DNA of 42,641 nucleotides from Methanocella sp. PtaU1.Bin125 (lineage in GTDB: Archaea > Halobacteriota > Methanocellia > Methanocellales > Methanocellaceae): the NCBI GenBank assembly GCA_002067315.1, contig MVRA01000002.1:1-42641 (forward strand), given 5' to 3'. A program made the translations under genes and the position numbers. The notes below the pieces were generated by a model, which saw only the letters and a list, made by a program, of their open reading frames with translations, did no database searches and was not told the DNA's origin. Of the stretch, positions 33,977-41,586 are shown piece after piece. Within the stretch, counting starts at the first letter, position 1. Every line of letters starts with the position of its first letter.

Positions 33977-34255
33977 TCACCAGAACAGCGGATCGCGCCG
34001 CTCTACAGTGTAGTTTCCCTTTTTCTTTTTCTCCCGCTGCCGATCCGAAAGGTGTGCATTTCCCGATTTGACTTCCACGTTCCGGCGCTCGACTACCTTG
34101 CCGGTAAAAATATCGCGGCGCGTGGCTACGAAGTCCCGGCCCGTGTGGGTCTTGCGCATCTCGTAGTCCTGGGGCTCGTATTCGAAGCGCACCTGGTCTT
34201 CGGTTGCACGGCTGCAGGCCCGGTTGTTATCCGGAGTTATGGGGCAATGTGTCAT
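33977..34255 (-). CDS. Small PD-(D/E)XK nuclease-like protein
   Basis: A 92-residue protein with a pattern typical of PD-(D/E)XK nucleases: Asp41 in GRDFVATRR, followed after 19 residues by Glu61-Val-Lys63 in NVEVKSGN, and a conserved-type Gln73 in HLSDRQREKK. The surroundings are strongly basic. These would be the metal-binding and catalytic residues. At this size it lacks a DNA-recognition domain. It stands just outside the left boundary of the integrated element and is followed by a 37-residue basic protein. The start is the ATG at 34255; a TTG at 34285 is in frame. Family assignment is by motif only. Confidence 0.6.
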   Translation of the reverse strand: MTHCPITPDNNRACSRATEDQVRFEYEPQDYEMRKTHTGRDFVATRRDIFTGKVVERRNVEVKSGNAHLSDRQREKKKKGNYTVERRDPLFW

Positions 34256-34296
34256 ATAGCCCTGACTTGAAAAATTTACAGGCAAGCGTACAGGGA

Positions 34297-34317
34297 GAAC
34301 TTTTTAGGAAAAAGTTC
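34297..34317. repeat. Hairpin GAACTTTTT-AGG-AAAAAGTTC
   Basis: Perfect 9-bp inverted repeat. It shares its core with the hairpin at 34388-34409; the two sit in the chromosomal gap between the nuclease-like gene and the element boundary. The gap 34286-34428 contains no gene. Confidence 0.8.
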
Positions 34318-34387
34318 CCCCATGCACCCCTTTAAAAACGATCCTTAAAATGATGCCTTCGGCATATGTGTTTAGTGTCGAGACCCA

Positions 34388-34409
34388 GGGAACTTTTGTA
34401 AAAGTTCCC
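34388..34409. repeat. Hairpin GGGAACTTTT-GT-AAAAGTTCCC
   Basis: Perfect 10-bp inverted repeat, related to the one at 34297-34317, ending 19 nt before the displaced att site. May be a terminator or a small interspersed element. Confidence 0.8.
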
Positions 34410-34428
34410 GGGAGCCCTCAAAACTTTT

Positions 34429-34444
34429 ATAGCCCCGTCAGGAT
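34429..34444. repeat. Displaced att site (left boundary)
   Basis: ATAGCCCCGTCAGGAT, identical to 41587-41602 in the tRNA-Gln gene and in the same orientation; the flanking bases differ on both sides. Confidence 0.88.
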
Positions 34445-34522
34445 GTCAGCACTTGCAGGAGATGCCCCTCGCCTCAATTGTTTTCTTACTACATACATAT
34501 TAGGCGATTTAATATTTTAACC
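34438..34522. repeat. Direct repeat A, about 80 bp
   Basis: GGATGTCAGCACTTGCAGGA continuing to ATTAGGCGATTTAATATTTT. It matches 34880-34960 over its whole length at roughly 75-80% identity by eye. Both copies contain the same inverted pair TCGCCT/AGGCGA (34469-34474 with 34502-34507) around an AT-rich 27-nt loop. Copy A begins in the att core. Candidate integrase arm site or duplicated element end. Confidence 0.75.
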
Positions 34523-34562
34523 TTCGTGTCAATAAAAAATTAAAAGTAGAAAAAGTTTAATT

Positions 34563-34571
34563 GTTTATAAG
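34563..34571 (+). promoter_or_regulatory. TATA box of the 89-residue gene
   Basis: TTTATAAGT, 17-25 nt before the ATG at 34588; the transcript is probably leaderless. Confidence 0.5.
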
Positions 34572-34587
34572 TTAAAAAATTTGTTTC

Positions 34588-34857
34588 ATGGACTACGAGC
34601 AAGATGATACTAATTCATTGTTAAAGAATATTCTTTTTGAAATTAGGGAAGGTAATAGGCTTACAGAATTAACGCGACATGAATTAAATGCAATTAATCT
34701 ACGTGTAGACGTTTTAATACGAGTAACAACGCTTTCTAATAATTTTCCATCGGGAGATATTAATGAAATTAGTCAACTATTAAGAGATATCGACCGCCGA
34801 CAATTCCAGAATATGGATAAAACAAATGAAAAATATTATGAAGACAATATAGATTAA
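34588..34857 (+). CDS. 89-residue acidic helical protein
   Basis: A soluble, acidic protein, mostly one long helical stretch (NSLLKNILFEIREGNRLTEL, HELNAINLRVDVLIRVTTLS, NEISQLLRDIDRRQFQNMDK). Heptad-like leucine spacing suggests a coiled coil or dimer. No family recognised. It is AT-rich like the element and lies exactly between the two 80-bp direct repeats, transcribed toward the GHKL gene. It could be a cassette gene, a regulator or a partner of the ATPase/methyltransferase pair; nothing decides between these. Confidence 0.6.
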   Translation: MDYEQDDTNSLLKNILFEIREGNRLTELTRHELNAINLRVDVLIRVTTLSNNFPSGDINEISQLLRDIDRRQFQNMDKTNEKYYEDNID

Positions 34858-34879
34858 TTATCCTTTTACAAAATACGGT

Positions 34880-34960
34880 TAGGATGTCACACTTACAAGT
34901 GATTCCTATCGCCTCATTATTTTTTTACACCTTACCAATTAGGCGATTTAATATCTAATC
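34880..34960. repeat. Direct repeat B, about 80 bp
   Basis: Second copy of repeat A, with paired ATCGCCT (34908-34914) and AGGCGAT (34941-34947). Its left edge reads AATACGGTTAGGAT (34872-34885) in place of the att core; this 14-mer recurs inverted at 39761-39774. A run of seven T at 34920-34926 could also end transcription of the 89-residue gene. Confidence 0.72.
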
Positions 34961-35007
34961 TTTTATAGGTAATAATCATTTAATATACACTTTTGCTTTA
35001 TCACCAT

Positions 35008-37278
35008 CTACTCTGTAGCTATTACCCCATATTTCTCTTCATATTTCATTTCTCTTTGAGCCACCATAGCAGCTACAGATGCTAATCTACATCTTTCTTC
35101 TGGTTCAATTACTTCTAATCTTGATAGAGCATCTTCATCTGCTTCTTTTCTATTATATTCTATTAACAACGAATGTACTGAAAGCCACACACCATATTTC
35201 ATTTCATATGACCTAGCTAGTGCAGTACTTTTCTTTTCATATTCCTTTAATACTTTAGCAAAACTCGGATATACTCTCGAATAGTATACAATTAATTTAT
35301 CAGGTTCTAACACAGAAGATGAAGCAACCGCATTAATATCATTAGGCCAATCCCTATCTGACCATAATGGATCATCCGGATTATTTATTGGTACTAACTT
35401 AATAGTTGGGATTGAAATTTTCTTATCATCAGGAGATGCCAACGGTTTTTCTATTATTTGGTATGCTATTTTGTCACTAATACTTTCTTTTCCTAATATT
35501 GAAACTTCTACCTTAATTTCTCCAGTTGAACCGATAGATGCGTTAGCTAAAGCATCTACTATAATACGCATTCTTCCTTCTCTTAATGGAGTCGTTCCCG
35601 ATAATTTTAATTTTTCGCCAATTATTGGATTAATACGACTCTTTTTGGGGTCTTCAGCGTCATGGTAATTTGATGGTGCATCGGTAATTACACGTAAATA
35701 TCTCCGCTGACCAGGATAAAACTCAATTGGAGATTTTCCTAATATTTTTATAAACGTTGGTGGGTCTTGAATTTGTATACTAGTTGCGGTCCTTTTTACA
35801 TGGCGTCCAGATGTCGGCTGTGTAGTACCTTCAGCTTCTTTACCATCCGGTTTACCACCAACCGTTTCATAAGTTTCATATCCATAAAATTTAAGGATTT
35901 TTGCAACTTCATTCTTAATAAGTTTTTCAGACTCAACATCGCTCTGTTTTAAAGTTAAGTTTTGAGCCTCTTCGTTTAATATTTTTAATTTATCATCAGA
36001 TGTAAGTGCTTTTAATAATTCTTCTTCTATTATTTTATATATGTCACCTTGTCTTATATCTTCTCTACTAGATACAAACAATTTTCTTTTTGCTACTGGT
36101 GACAGATTATCGCAATCCAAATGTATTATTAATCTATTTATTAAATATGGATATCCAGCTTTATTTTTTATTATCGTAGAAGACAATTCTGCATGGCTCT
36201 GACCATTATTGGTAAGAATAATCGGTTTTTTATTATCGACATACGCACGCGATGGATTTTTTTCAGAATATTCCAATACCCAATATTCTATACCAATTCT
36301 ACCATAATCTCCTAAATTAACATAAAAAATTGGCACATTATGTGATAGTTTTGGACCTCTTTCCCCGCTATCGTCTACTGCACCATTTAACGCATTTCTA
36401 GAACCTTTTATTACTCTACGGTAATCGTGTGGAATATCAATTAACATTATAGGCAGAATCGTATCAAACATAGCATACTGCAGCAGTCCATAAACACTGT
36501 TTGGACCCAATGCACCGATATACGATGATAAATCAAAACCGTAATGTCTAACCAATGTACCAGAAGAAAATTCTGTTAAAGGTAAATTAGCTTCTAACAT
36601 TTTATTATTAACTTTAATATAAACATATCTCCCATGTTTATATTCTTCAGCCGGTAAATCTTGATAAAATACTACTGAATATCCTATCGCTTTTGGCTCT
36701 TCTCCGCTGATATAAGCTCTTGATGCGATTAACGTAAATTGACATGATGCATAAGTGCTCGAACCTCCTTGACCATAGGCTCCAGCTACATACATTTTTT
36801 GCAATTTATTAGATTCACCTAAACTTAATATTGTGTTTTCCATTTTTTCTGGTAAAATACCAATTCCAAAATCTCTAACCGCTACAACTTTATTATTCTT
36901 ATCATCTCCTTCATCGATTGTAACATTGACCATTTTGGATAATTCTCGTCTTTTCGCAGCATCAAGTAAATACAGACCATTAGATGGAATATTTAACCAT
37001 GCTTGTGCAGCTTGCCTTGGTGTTTTACATTCCGGTACACCGTTATGCTTTTCATATTCTAGTTCAAGTACCGCATCGATAGCATTCGTTATTCGTTCAA
37101 CAATGCCTCTACCAGGGTCTTTCGTACTTTCAATTACCCCTCTATTATTTTCTCTTTTACCAACCGGTACCAATTCAAATGAATCCCCATATTCAATTTC
37201 CATATCCTCTAATATTTTTTTAACCTCAGAAGATTTTTTAGCATTAATTAATCGTATGAGAAATTCATTTTCCTTCAA
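35008..37278 (-). CDS. GHKL-type ATPase (Hsp90/MutL/MORC-like), putative defence or modification partner
   Basis: A 756-residue protein with a Bergerat-fold ATPase: N-box GIVERITNAIDAVLE (Glu61, Asn65, Asp68), G1 loop VRDFGIGI (Asp136-x-Gly138-x-Gly140) and G2 loop GAYGQGGSSTY (166-176). A region of mixed strands to about residue 420 should be the S5-like transducer (LIIHLDCDNLSPVAKRKLFVSSREDIRQ). Then come a low-complexity linker (480-500), an Ig-like beta domain (about 505-615) and a helical C-terminal part (about 655-750). I find no nuclease, helicase or HNH motif. It starts at TTG, 29 nt from a TATA box and with no ribosome binding site. It directly follows the methyltransferase gene, the arrangement reported for prokaryotic MORC-like ATPases linked to restriction-modification. 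Confidence 0.82.
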   Translation of the reverse strand: MKENEFLIRLINAKKSSEVKKILEDMEIEYGDSFELVPVGKRENNRGVIESTKDPGRGIVERITNAIDAVLELEYEKHNGVPECKTPRQAAQAWLNIPSNGLYLLDAAKRRELSKMVNVTIDEGDDKNNKVVAVRDFGIGILPEKMENTILSLGESNKLQKMYVAGAYGQGGSSTYASCQFTLIASRAYISGEEPKAIGYSVVFYQDLPAEEYKHGRYVYIKVNNKMLEANLPLTEFSSGTLVRHYGFDLSSYIGALGPNSVYGLLQYAMFDTILPIMLIDIPHDYRRVIKGSRNALNGAVDDSGERGPKLSHNVPIFYVNLGDYGRIGIEYWVLEYSEKNPSRAYVDNKKPIILTNNGQSHAELSSTIIKNKAGYPYLINRLIIHLDCDNLSPVAKRKLFVSSREDIRQGDIYKIIEEELLKALTSDDKLKILNEEAQNLTLKQSDVESEKLIKNEVAKILKFYGYETYETVGGKPDGKEAEGTTQPTSGRHVKRTATSIQIQDPPTFIKILGKSPIEFYPGQRRYLRVITDAPSNYHDAEDPKKSRINPIIGEKLKLSGTTPLREGRMRIIVDALANASIGSTGEIKVEVSILGKESISDKIAYQIIEKPLASPDDKKISIPTIKLVPINNPDDPLWSDRDWPNDINAVASSSVLEPDKLIVYYSRVYPSFAKVLKEYEKKSTALARSYEMKYGVWLSVHSLLIEYNRKEADEDALSRLEVIEPEERCRLASVAAMVAQREMKYEEKYGVIATE

Positions 37279-37306
37279 AACAACAACCCCGAACTCAATT
37301 TAATTT

Positions 37307-37315
37307 CTTATATAA
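37307..37315 (-). promoter_or_regulatory. TATA box of the GHKL ATPase gene
   Basis: TTATATAAG on the minus strand, 29-37 nt before the TTG start at 37278. The box abuts the methyltransferase stop, so the ATPase can be expressed separately from the methyltransferase. Confidence 0.55.
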
Positions 37316-38257
37316 CTAACTTATATTAAATCTACCTAGCGATCCTTTAATATATTCTTCTTGCGCCTCTATTGCAATCCAACGCCTTTTTAATTCTTCA
37401 CTTTTCGCTCCTACAACGTTACTGCCAGCAAATGGGTCAAGCACTAAATCGCCTTCAGATGTTAAAAATTTGATAAAAAATTCAGCCAATTCTGTTGACA
37501 TTCTGCAAGGATGTAAATTAATATTGTTAGCTTTACAATATTTTAAATAAGGGTCACAAGAGCTAGTATTTGCAGAAATGATTACATTAGGCGCTATTGC
37601 CCCTCGATTATCTTTCAAAAACGATTTATCATTAATTACATGTTCCGATGGCCTTTTGCCGGCATTATACTTTTTATTATATAATAGCTTCTTCATATCT
37701 TTACTATATTCTACCAATACATTTCTATTATCTGCCTTCGGATAATCGGTTGAACTTAACCACCATAACCGCGTAAACGCATCTTTTACACGAACTCTTT
37801 CAATTGTTACCCATTGAGCCGGAGTCGGTAGTCTTGCTGGATTATAACATATAAATTCTTGACATAATCTATAATTTCCAACTTTACAAAAATTTAATAA
37901 TGATTCTATTGGCAATGTTGACATTGTTGGACTTCCTTCATTCCATGCATTGCCTAATTCTATAACGATTGAACCATCTGGAGTTAAAAATTCTTTAAAA
38001 ATATTTGCATAGTTAGCCAACCAATTAACATATTTTTCCCCATCCAAATTCCCATATTTCTTTTTTCTCTTTAATGGAAATGGCGGAGACGTCAATATTA
38101 ATTGAATTTTACCATTATATTCAGATAGACCTTTTAAAACATTTTCTGATAATCCTAAATAACTACGACCCATCTCTGTAGTAAAATAAGGTTTTATATC
38201 AAAACCCACATTCTCAATTATAGGCTCAATAGAATGACTGCTAATATTCATCAACAT
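37316..38257 (-). CDS. DNA (cytosine-N4) methyltransferase, PvuII-like
   Basis: A 313-residue SAM-dependent DNA methyltransferase. The catalytic motif IV TSPPF (residues 56-60) is followed by PLKRKKKYGN, a pattern I associate with N4-cytosine enzymes such as M.PvuII. The SAM-binding motif I DPFAGSNVVG (274-283) comes after it, and a motif X-like HPCRMSTELAEFFIKFL (249-265) precedes motif I. This circular order (IV before I) is the beta-type arrangement. It should protect a short DNA site, yet no cognate endonuclease is recognisable next to it. The partner is the GHKL ATPase 37 nt downstream. A second ATG at 38251 fits the TATA region at 38262-38278 better for a leaderless start. Confidence 0.9.
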   Translation of the reverse strand: MLMNISSHSIEPIIENVGFDIKPYFTTEMGRSYLGLSENVLKGLSEYNGKIQLILTSPPFPLKRKKKYGNLDGEKYVNWLANYANIFKEFLTPDGSIVIELGNAWNEGSPTMSTLPIESLLNFCKVGNYRLCQEFICYNPARLPTPAQWVTIERVRVKDAFTRLWWLSSTDYPKADNRNVLVEYSKDMKKLLYNKKYNAGKRPSEHVINDKSFLKDNRGAIAPNVIISANTSSCDPYLKYCKANNINLHPCRMSTELAEFFIKFLTSEGDLVLDPFAGSNVVGAKSEELKRRWIAIEAQEEYIKGSLGRFNIS

Positions 38258-38417
38258 ACCCTTTATTTTTGTATATTGATTTAATGTACCAATTTCTATT
38301 AATATTGTTTTGTCAAAAGTAAAAAAAGTTTAAATACAAATATTCATAACTAATAATAATCATCCCAAACTTTTGTTAAAAGTTACATATTTAATTTATA
38401 TATAATATAACTAATAT

Positions 38418-39278
38418 CTATGTAATCTTATAATATACTAAATTTGATTTATTTCGCTTTTTTCTATGACCTCTCTCCTTTCTTATAGTAAAAGAATCAG
38501 TAAGACCAGACCTGTTATGTTTCATACGCTTTTTTCGAATACGAGTATGTAAATTTTTCTTGTTATTTCCAATTAGCCCGGTATCCTCTTTCCAAGCCTT
38601 ACGCTTCTTAATAAGCTCCAGCAACTCGGTTTTTACTCTTCTTATCATCATGGAGCTGTCTGGTTTATAATTAAAGACATACTTGCCTTCATTTTCAACA
38701 TTGATAATATGCCATTTAGGCCAACTCTCCCTTAGGCCCTTTGACATACCATAACGTCTTTCACCCTTTCTGAATGGTGCTTCTGCGAGATTTTTTGCCA
38801 TGTATTTTGACATATATGCAGCTGAAAACCGAACTTGGGCCTGGGCGATCCATACGATAAACGAAGTTCCCTTAGTGGCCAAATTCCAATAATACCGAAT
38901 TACGTTCCATGGTACAAACGCCGTAATTAGGGCATGCAGATGCAGTTTTTCATTCTCTTGAAACTCTTTAACCCATAAATATTCAAAACGATAACCAGCC
39001 TTTTTAAGGGCCATTACAAATCGATGCCAATATACGCCTAAGTCACTATTCCTAGCATTCTGTCCCAGCGTCAACGTGAGGCCTCTAAACCTATAACCCT
39101 TAGACATCAACGCATTAGTGGCACATTTAATCGAAAACAGGAATTTCCGCTTCTTCTTAGGTCCACATACCGGACATGTCCAGCTCTTACATGGTGCTGG
39201 ATACTTGTTAATCTGCTCTCTATCACACCGCATGGTAAAATAGCCCACTGGGGTAGGGCACACGTTTTTCTCTGTCAT
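38418..39278 (-). CDS. HUH rolling-circle replication initiator (Rep)
   Basis: A 286-residue Rep protein. Cys residues CKSWTCPVCGPKK (30-42) form an N-terminal zinc knuckle. RFRGLTLTLG (64-72) is motif 1, EKLHLHALITA (110-120) is motif 2 with the metal-binding His113/His115, and AAYMSKYMAKN (153-163) is motif 3 with Tyr155 and Tyr159 around Lys158. This is the HUH endonuclease plan that nicks the double-strand origin and joins to its 5' end. The C-terminal 80 residues are highly basic. GGAG lies 12 nt before the ATG. It implies that the element replicates, or once did, as a circular plasmid or virus. Confidence 0.88.
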   Translation of the reverse strand: MTEKNVCPTPVGYFTMRCDREQINKYPAPCKSWTCPVCGPKKKRKFLFSIKCATNALMSKGYRFRGLTLTLGQNARNSDLGVYWHRFVMALKKAGYRFEYLWVKEFQENEKLHLHALITAFVPWNVIRYYWNLATKGTSFIVWIAQAQVRFSAAYMSKYMAKNLAEAPFRKGERRYGMSKGLRESWPKWHIINVENEGKYVFNYKPDSSMMIRRVKTELLELIKKRKAWKEDTGLIGNNKKNLHTRIRKKRMKHNRSGLTDSFTIRKERGHRKKRNKSNLVYYKIT

Positions 39279-39602
39279 TCGTTTTTAGCTCCGTTTTTAC
39301 ATCATTGTAGCACCCGTATGCCATGGTTTCAATTGTTCTATAGTAGAAACAAGTAAAGGGCACTACGCTCGCTTCGCTCGCTTCATTCTTGTCCTTGCGG
39401 TAGTATCATTAGGGGAACGGAAGGCTCCCTGCGACCAGTATCCGTTATCCCGCCTACTTCCCCTATGCCTAATGGCAACCCTTTCGACTGCCGCATTGAA
39501 TCACGATAGGTTGTTGTTGGTTGTTGTGTGGTTTTTATTTTATTATGTTTATTTATGTGGTTCATGTGTATCTGTTATGATGTCATTTTTGTATCATGTC
39601 GT
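39279..39602. other. Putative replication origin region upstream of rep
   Basis: A 324-nt gap without a convincing gene. It holds a 9-bp tandem repeat GCTCGCTTC x2 (39368-39385), an 8-bp inverted pair TAGGGGAA / TTCCCCTA (about 39410-39417 and 39459-39466), and a GTTGTTGTTGGTTGTTGTGTGG run (about 39511-39532) on the plus strand. Rolling-circle origins usually lie next to rep and contain such hairpins. No nick consensus is obvious, so the call rests on position and structure. Confidence 0.4.
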
Positions 39603-39746
39603 TTAATCGATTATTTCCCAGAAACCTTCCTCAACAGCTATGTCGATGATTTTTCGTTTAAAAGGTTCAAATCGCTCGTATATTGTCCGTTTAATCCTGT
39701 AGACCTCATTGGTTTTTGACTCGTTTTTATCAGAGATATCAATCAC
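39603..39746 (-). CDS. 47-residue protein of the integrated element
   Basis: A GTG-initiated mini-gene read as MIDISDKNESKTNEVYRIKR, then TIYERFEPFKRKIIDIAVEE, then GFWEIID. It is basic at the centre with one predicted amphipathic helix (KRKIIDIAVEEGFWEII). Its support is the promoter: the AT-box and TAATACGGTTAGGAT lie 15-35 nt upstream, exactly as before the AbrB-like gene. No family recognised; possibly a small regulator or copy-control protein. Confidence 0.55.
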   Translation of the reverse strand: MIDISDKNESKTNEVYRIKRTIYERFEPFKRKIIDIAVEEGFWEIID

Positions 39747-39760
39747 CAATAAACTGTTAT

Positions 39761-39781
39761 ATCCTAACCGTATTAATACTA
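39761..39781 (-). promoter_or_regulatory. Shared promoter/operator element, copy 1
   Basis: Minus strand AGTATTAATACGGTTAGGAT, ending 14 nt before the GTG at 39746. The TAATACGGTTAG core also occurs before the AbrB-like gene at the same distance. Confidence 0.6.
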
Positions 39782-39834
39782 ACCATTATTATAAAAAATA
39801 CTAATAAAAAATAGTATATTTACTATAAAAAAAA

Positions 39835-40149
39835 TTATATTTCTTGTGATGCTTGTTCTGGGATTTCCAAAACTGTTTCTTCTTTCGATTCCTGCACAAC
39901 GGTATCTAATGGTTCCTGCACAACGGTATCCTGTAATACTGTCTGACGGGATTCTGTTTTAATATATATGACGTTCTTTCCGTCTATGTTTTTAATATCA
40001 AACCATACCTTCTGTTTATTAACAAGTCCTAAACTACGGACTATATCAATTGGTATATTGACAGAAAGGCCTTTGCTGTTCGGGTTGGTGCTATACAGTC
40101 TTCGAGTAAATGCCGCTTGTACGGCTTCACCATGCGTTTTTAATTGCAT
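39835..40149 (-). CDS. AbrB/SpoVT-like transcription regulator
   Basis: A 104-residue protein with the swapped-hairpin AbrB-type pattern NSKGLSVNIPIDIVRSLGLV then NKQKVWFDI (residues 24-52). A polar tail follows, carrying two copies of an eight-residue unit (QEPLDTVV / QDTVVQEP-like); the DNA repeat TTCCTGCACAACGGTATC occurs at 39889-39906 and 39913-39930. AbrB-like proteins bind DNA as dimers or tetramers and often regulate plasmid functions or act as antitoxins. The TAATACGGTTAG element lies directly before its start, so it is the obvious candidate for binding that element and controlling itself. Confidence 0.8.
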   Translation of the reverse strand: MQLKTHGEAVQAAFTRRLYSTNPNSKGLSVNIPIDIVRSLGLVNKQKVWFDIKNIDGKNVIYIKTESRQTVLQDTVVQEPLDTVVQESKEETVLEIPEQASQEI

Positions 40150-40165
40150 AAATATCCCAATATAG

Positions 40166-40186
40166 TCTAACCGTATTATACTCTTT
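40166..40186 (-). promoter_or_regulatory. Shared promoter/operator element, copy 2
   Basis: Minus strand GAGTATAATACGGTTAGA, 17 nt before the ATG of the AbrB-like gene at 40149. The AT-box spacing fits a leaderless transcript. Confidence 0.6.
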
Positions 40187-40245
40187 GTTTATATTTTAAA
40201 TACATATAATAAAAGATAAAAATAATATAAAATATATCCTGTAAG

Positions 40246-41445
40246 TTAGGACATCATTTTCAACCGTTCTAAAATTTTTGGATTCTTGAACAGTTTTAAG
40301 AACTCGCTTTCTGCTTCACTAATCTCTTCACGTAGCGACTTAACGCCTTCTTTTATCGACCGCGCACACCTGGGGCAATACACGTTTGTAGGCTCATTCA
40401 TATGGCCACAGACACACTTTATCAGATTAATTGATGCTTCTGGCTTTACTGCCTGTTTATCGAGTCCTGCATGTTTTAAAATGGCCTTCTCAACGTCAGT
40501 ATCGGCAAGCTTCAGGTAGAAATCTAACATTTTTGTCGAAGGCTTCTGCCACATCATCTTTTTAATAACGCTCTCCTGGTAGCCCTCGCGTATCATGTTC
40601 GTTATACGAGAAGTCCTGAAAAGCTTAGGAGTCACGCGTTTTTCAATACCTGTTGCAGCAATCAAGTTATCCATTAAACGTGTTACTGCCCTGTAGGTTA
40701 TCGGCTCGTCACGCTCCAGCAGCTTAAAAACAAAGTCTTCACCATTGACATTGCCTGAATCGTTACGGTAATTAAGCAAGTACGGTATAGACGTTACAAC
40801 ATATACCACTCGCTCCCCACCTACCTTCTGGTCCTCTAATCGAACCCGGCAATCAACATCTAAAAAGGTCAGGTCGTTCCACGTAAGCCGAGCGACCTCG
40901 CCAACTCTCGCACCCGTCTCATACAACGTCATGATAAACGCTCTGTCACGTGAATTTCGGCATGCGCTTACCAATCGGTTAATATCGTCATGGGTTAAGA
41001 TGTCTTTTGGCTTTATGCTATCGTATTTTTCTTCTGGCGGCTCTATCTCTTTCAGCTCGTCAGCATCAATAGGCTCAATTATCTTTTTGCGGATTAAATA
41101 CCGAGTATACGTTTTAATAGTCTTAACCATTGACCGCTTGGTGCTCTGGCTATACTCTCCACCATACGAGTTTTTGCCGACCTGAAAAGCCCGTAGCCCT
41201 TCTAAAAGGTCACCTAACGTCATCTGCTCAAACGGTACTTTAATAAAACGCCGCCACTGTACAAGCATTGTAGCAATACGGGCCGCCCTTCTCTCGAAAA
41301 TCTTGCCTTTAGCCAGCTTCTCAACAACGTAATTTCTAATAAGCCGCCCATCGCTCTCCGTTATTTTACCACGTTCTAAGGCCCTTGCTATAATGACCTC
41401 GTACGTGTACCTATCGTTATAGGCTAAGAAATTTGCATTGTCCAT
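40246..41445 (-). CDS. Tyrosine recombinase (integrase) with C-terminal zinc ribbon
   Basis: A 399-residue integrase. An N-terminal SAM-like arm/core-binding domain (about 20-125) precedes the catalytic domain. Arg180 is in LYETGARVGEVARLTW, a lysine near 207 lies in the beta hairpin, and KLFR (274-277) stands where HxxR is usual. MMWQKPSTKMLDFYL follows, with Trp299 and the nucleophile Tyr310. A zinc ribbon CVCGH...YCPRC (344-360) follows, then a helical end, a layout common in integrases of archaeal plasmids and viruses. The gene starts 142 nt from the tRNA target and carries GGTGG before its ATG. It should integrate the element at the tRNA-Gln 3' end. Confidence 0.92.
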   Translation of the reverse strand: MDNANFLAYNDRYTYEVIIARALERGKITESDGRLIRNYVVEKLAKGKIFERRAARIATMLVQWRRFIKVPFEQMTLGDLLEGLRAFQVGKNSYGGEYSQSTKRSMVKTIKTYTRYLIRKKIIEPIDADELKEIEPPEEKYDSIKPKDILTHDDINRLVSACRNSRDRAFIMTLYETGARVGEVARLTWNDLTFLDVDCRVRLEDQKVGGERVVYVVTSIPYLLNYRNDSGNVNGEDFVFKLLERDEPITYRAVTRLMDNLIAATGIEKRVTPKLFRTSRITNMIREGYQESVIKKMMWQKPSTKMLDFYLKLADTDVEKAILKHAGLDKQAVKPEASINLIKCVCGHMNEPTNVYCPRCARSIKEGVKSLREEISEAESEFLKLFKNPKILERLKMMS

Positions 41446-41586
41446 GGAACCACCGTCTTGAGGCAGGTGGCCAGATACAAGCGATAACGCTCATACCGTT
41501 CCTAATGCCGTTTTCCATGAACAGGAACCCAATCTGTATTAAAGGTTGGTATTATAATATTCTAAGGGTTAATACCTAAAAATATC

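Noticed and set aside
39383-39565. 60-codon minus-strand frame upstream of rep
   Set aside because: It covers the structured origin candidate, lacks the shared promoter element or a ribosome binding site, and has no recognisable motif; possible but not supported.
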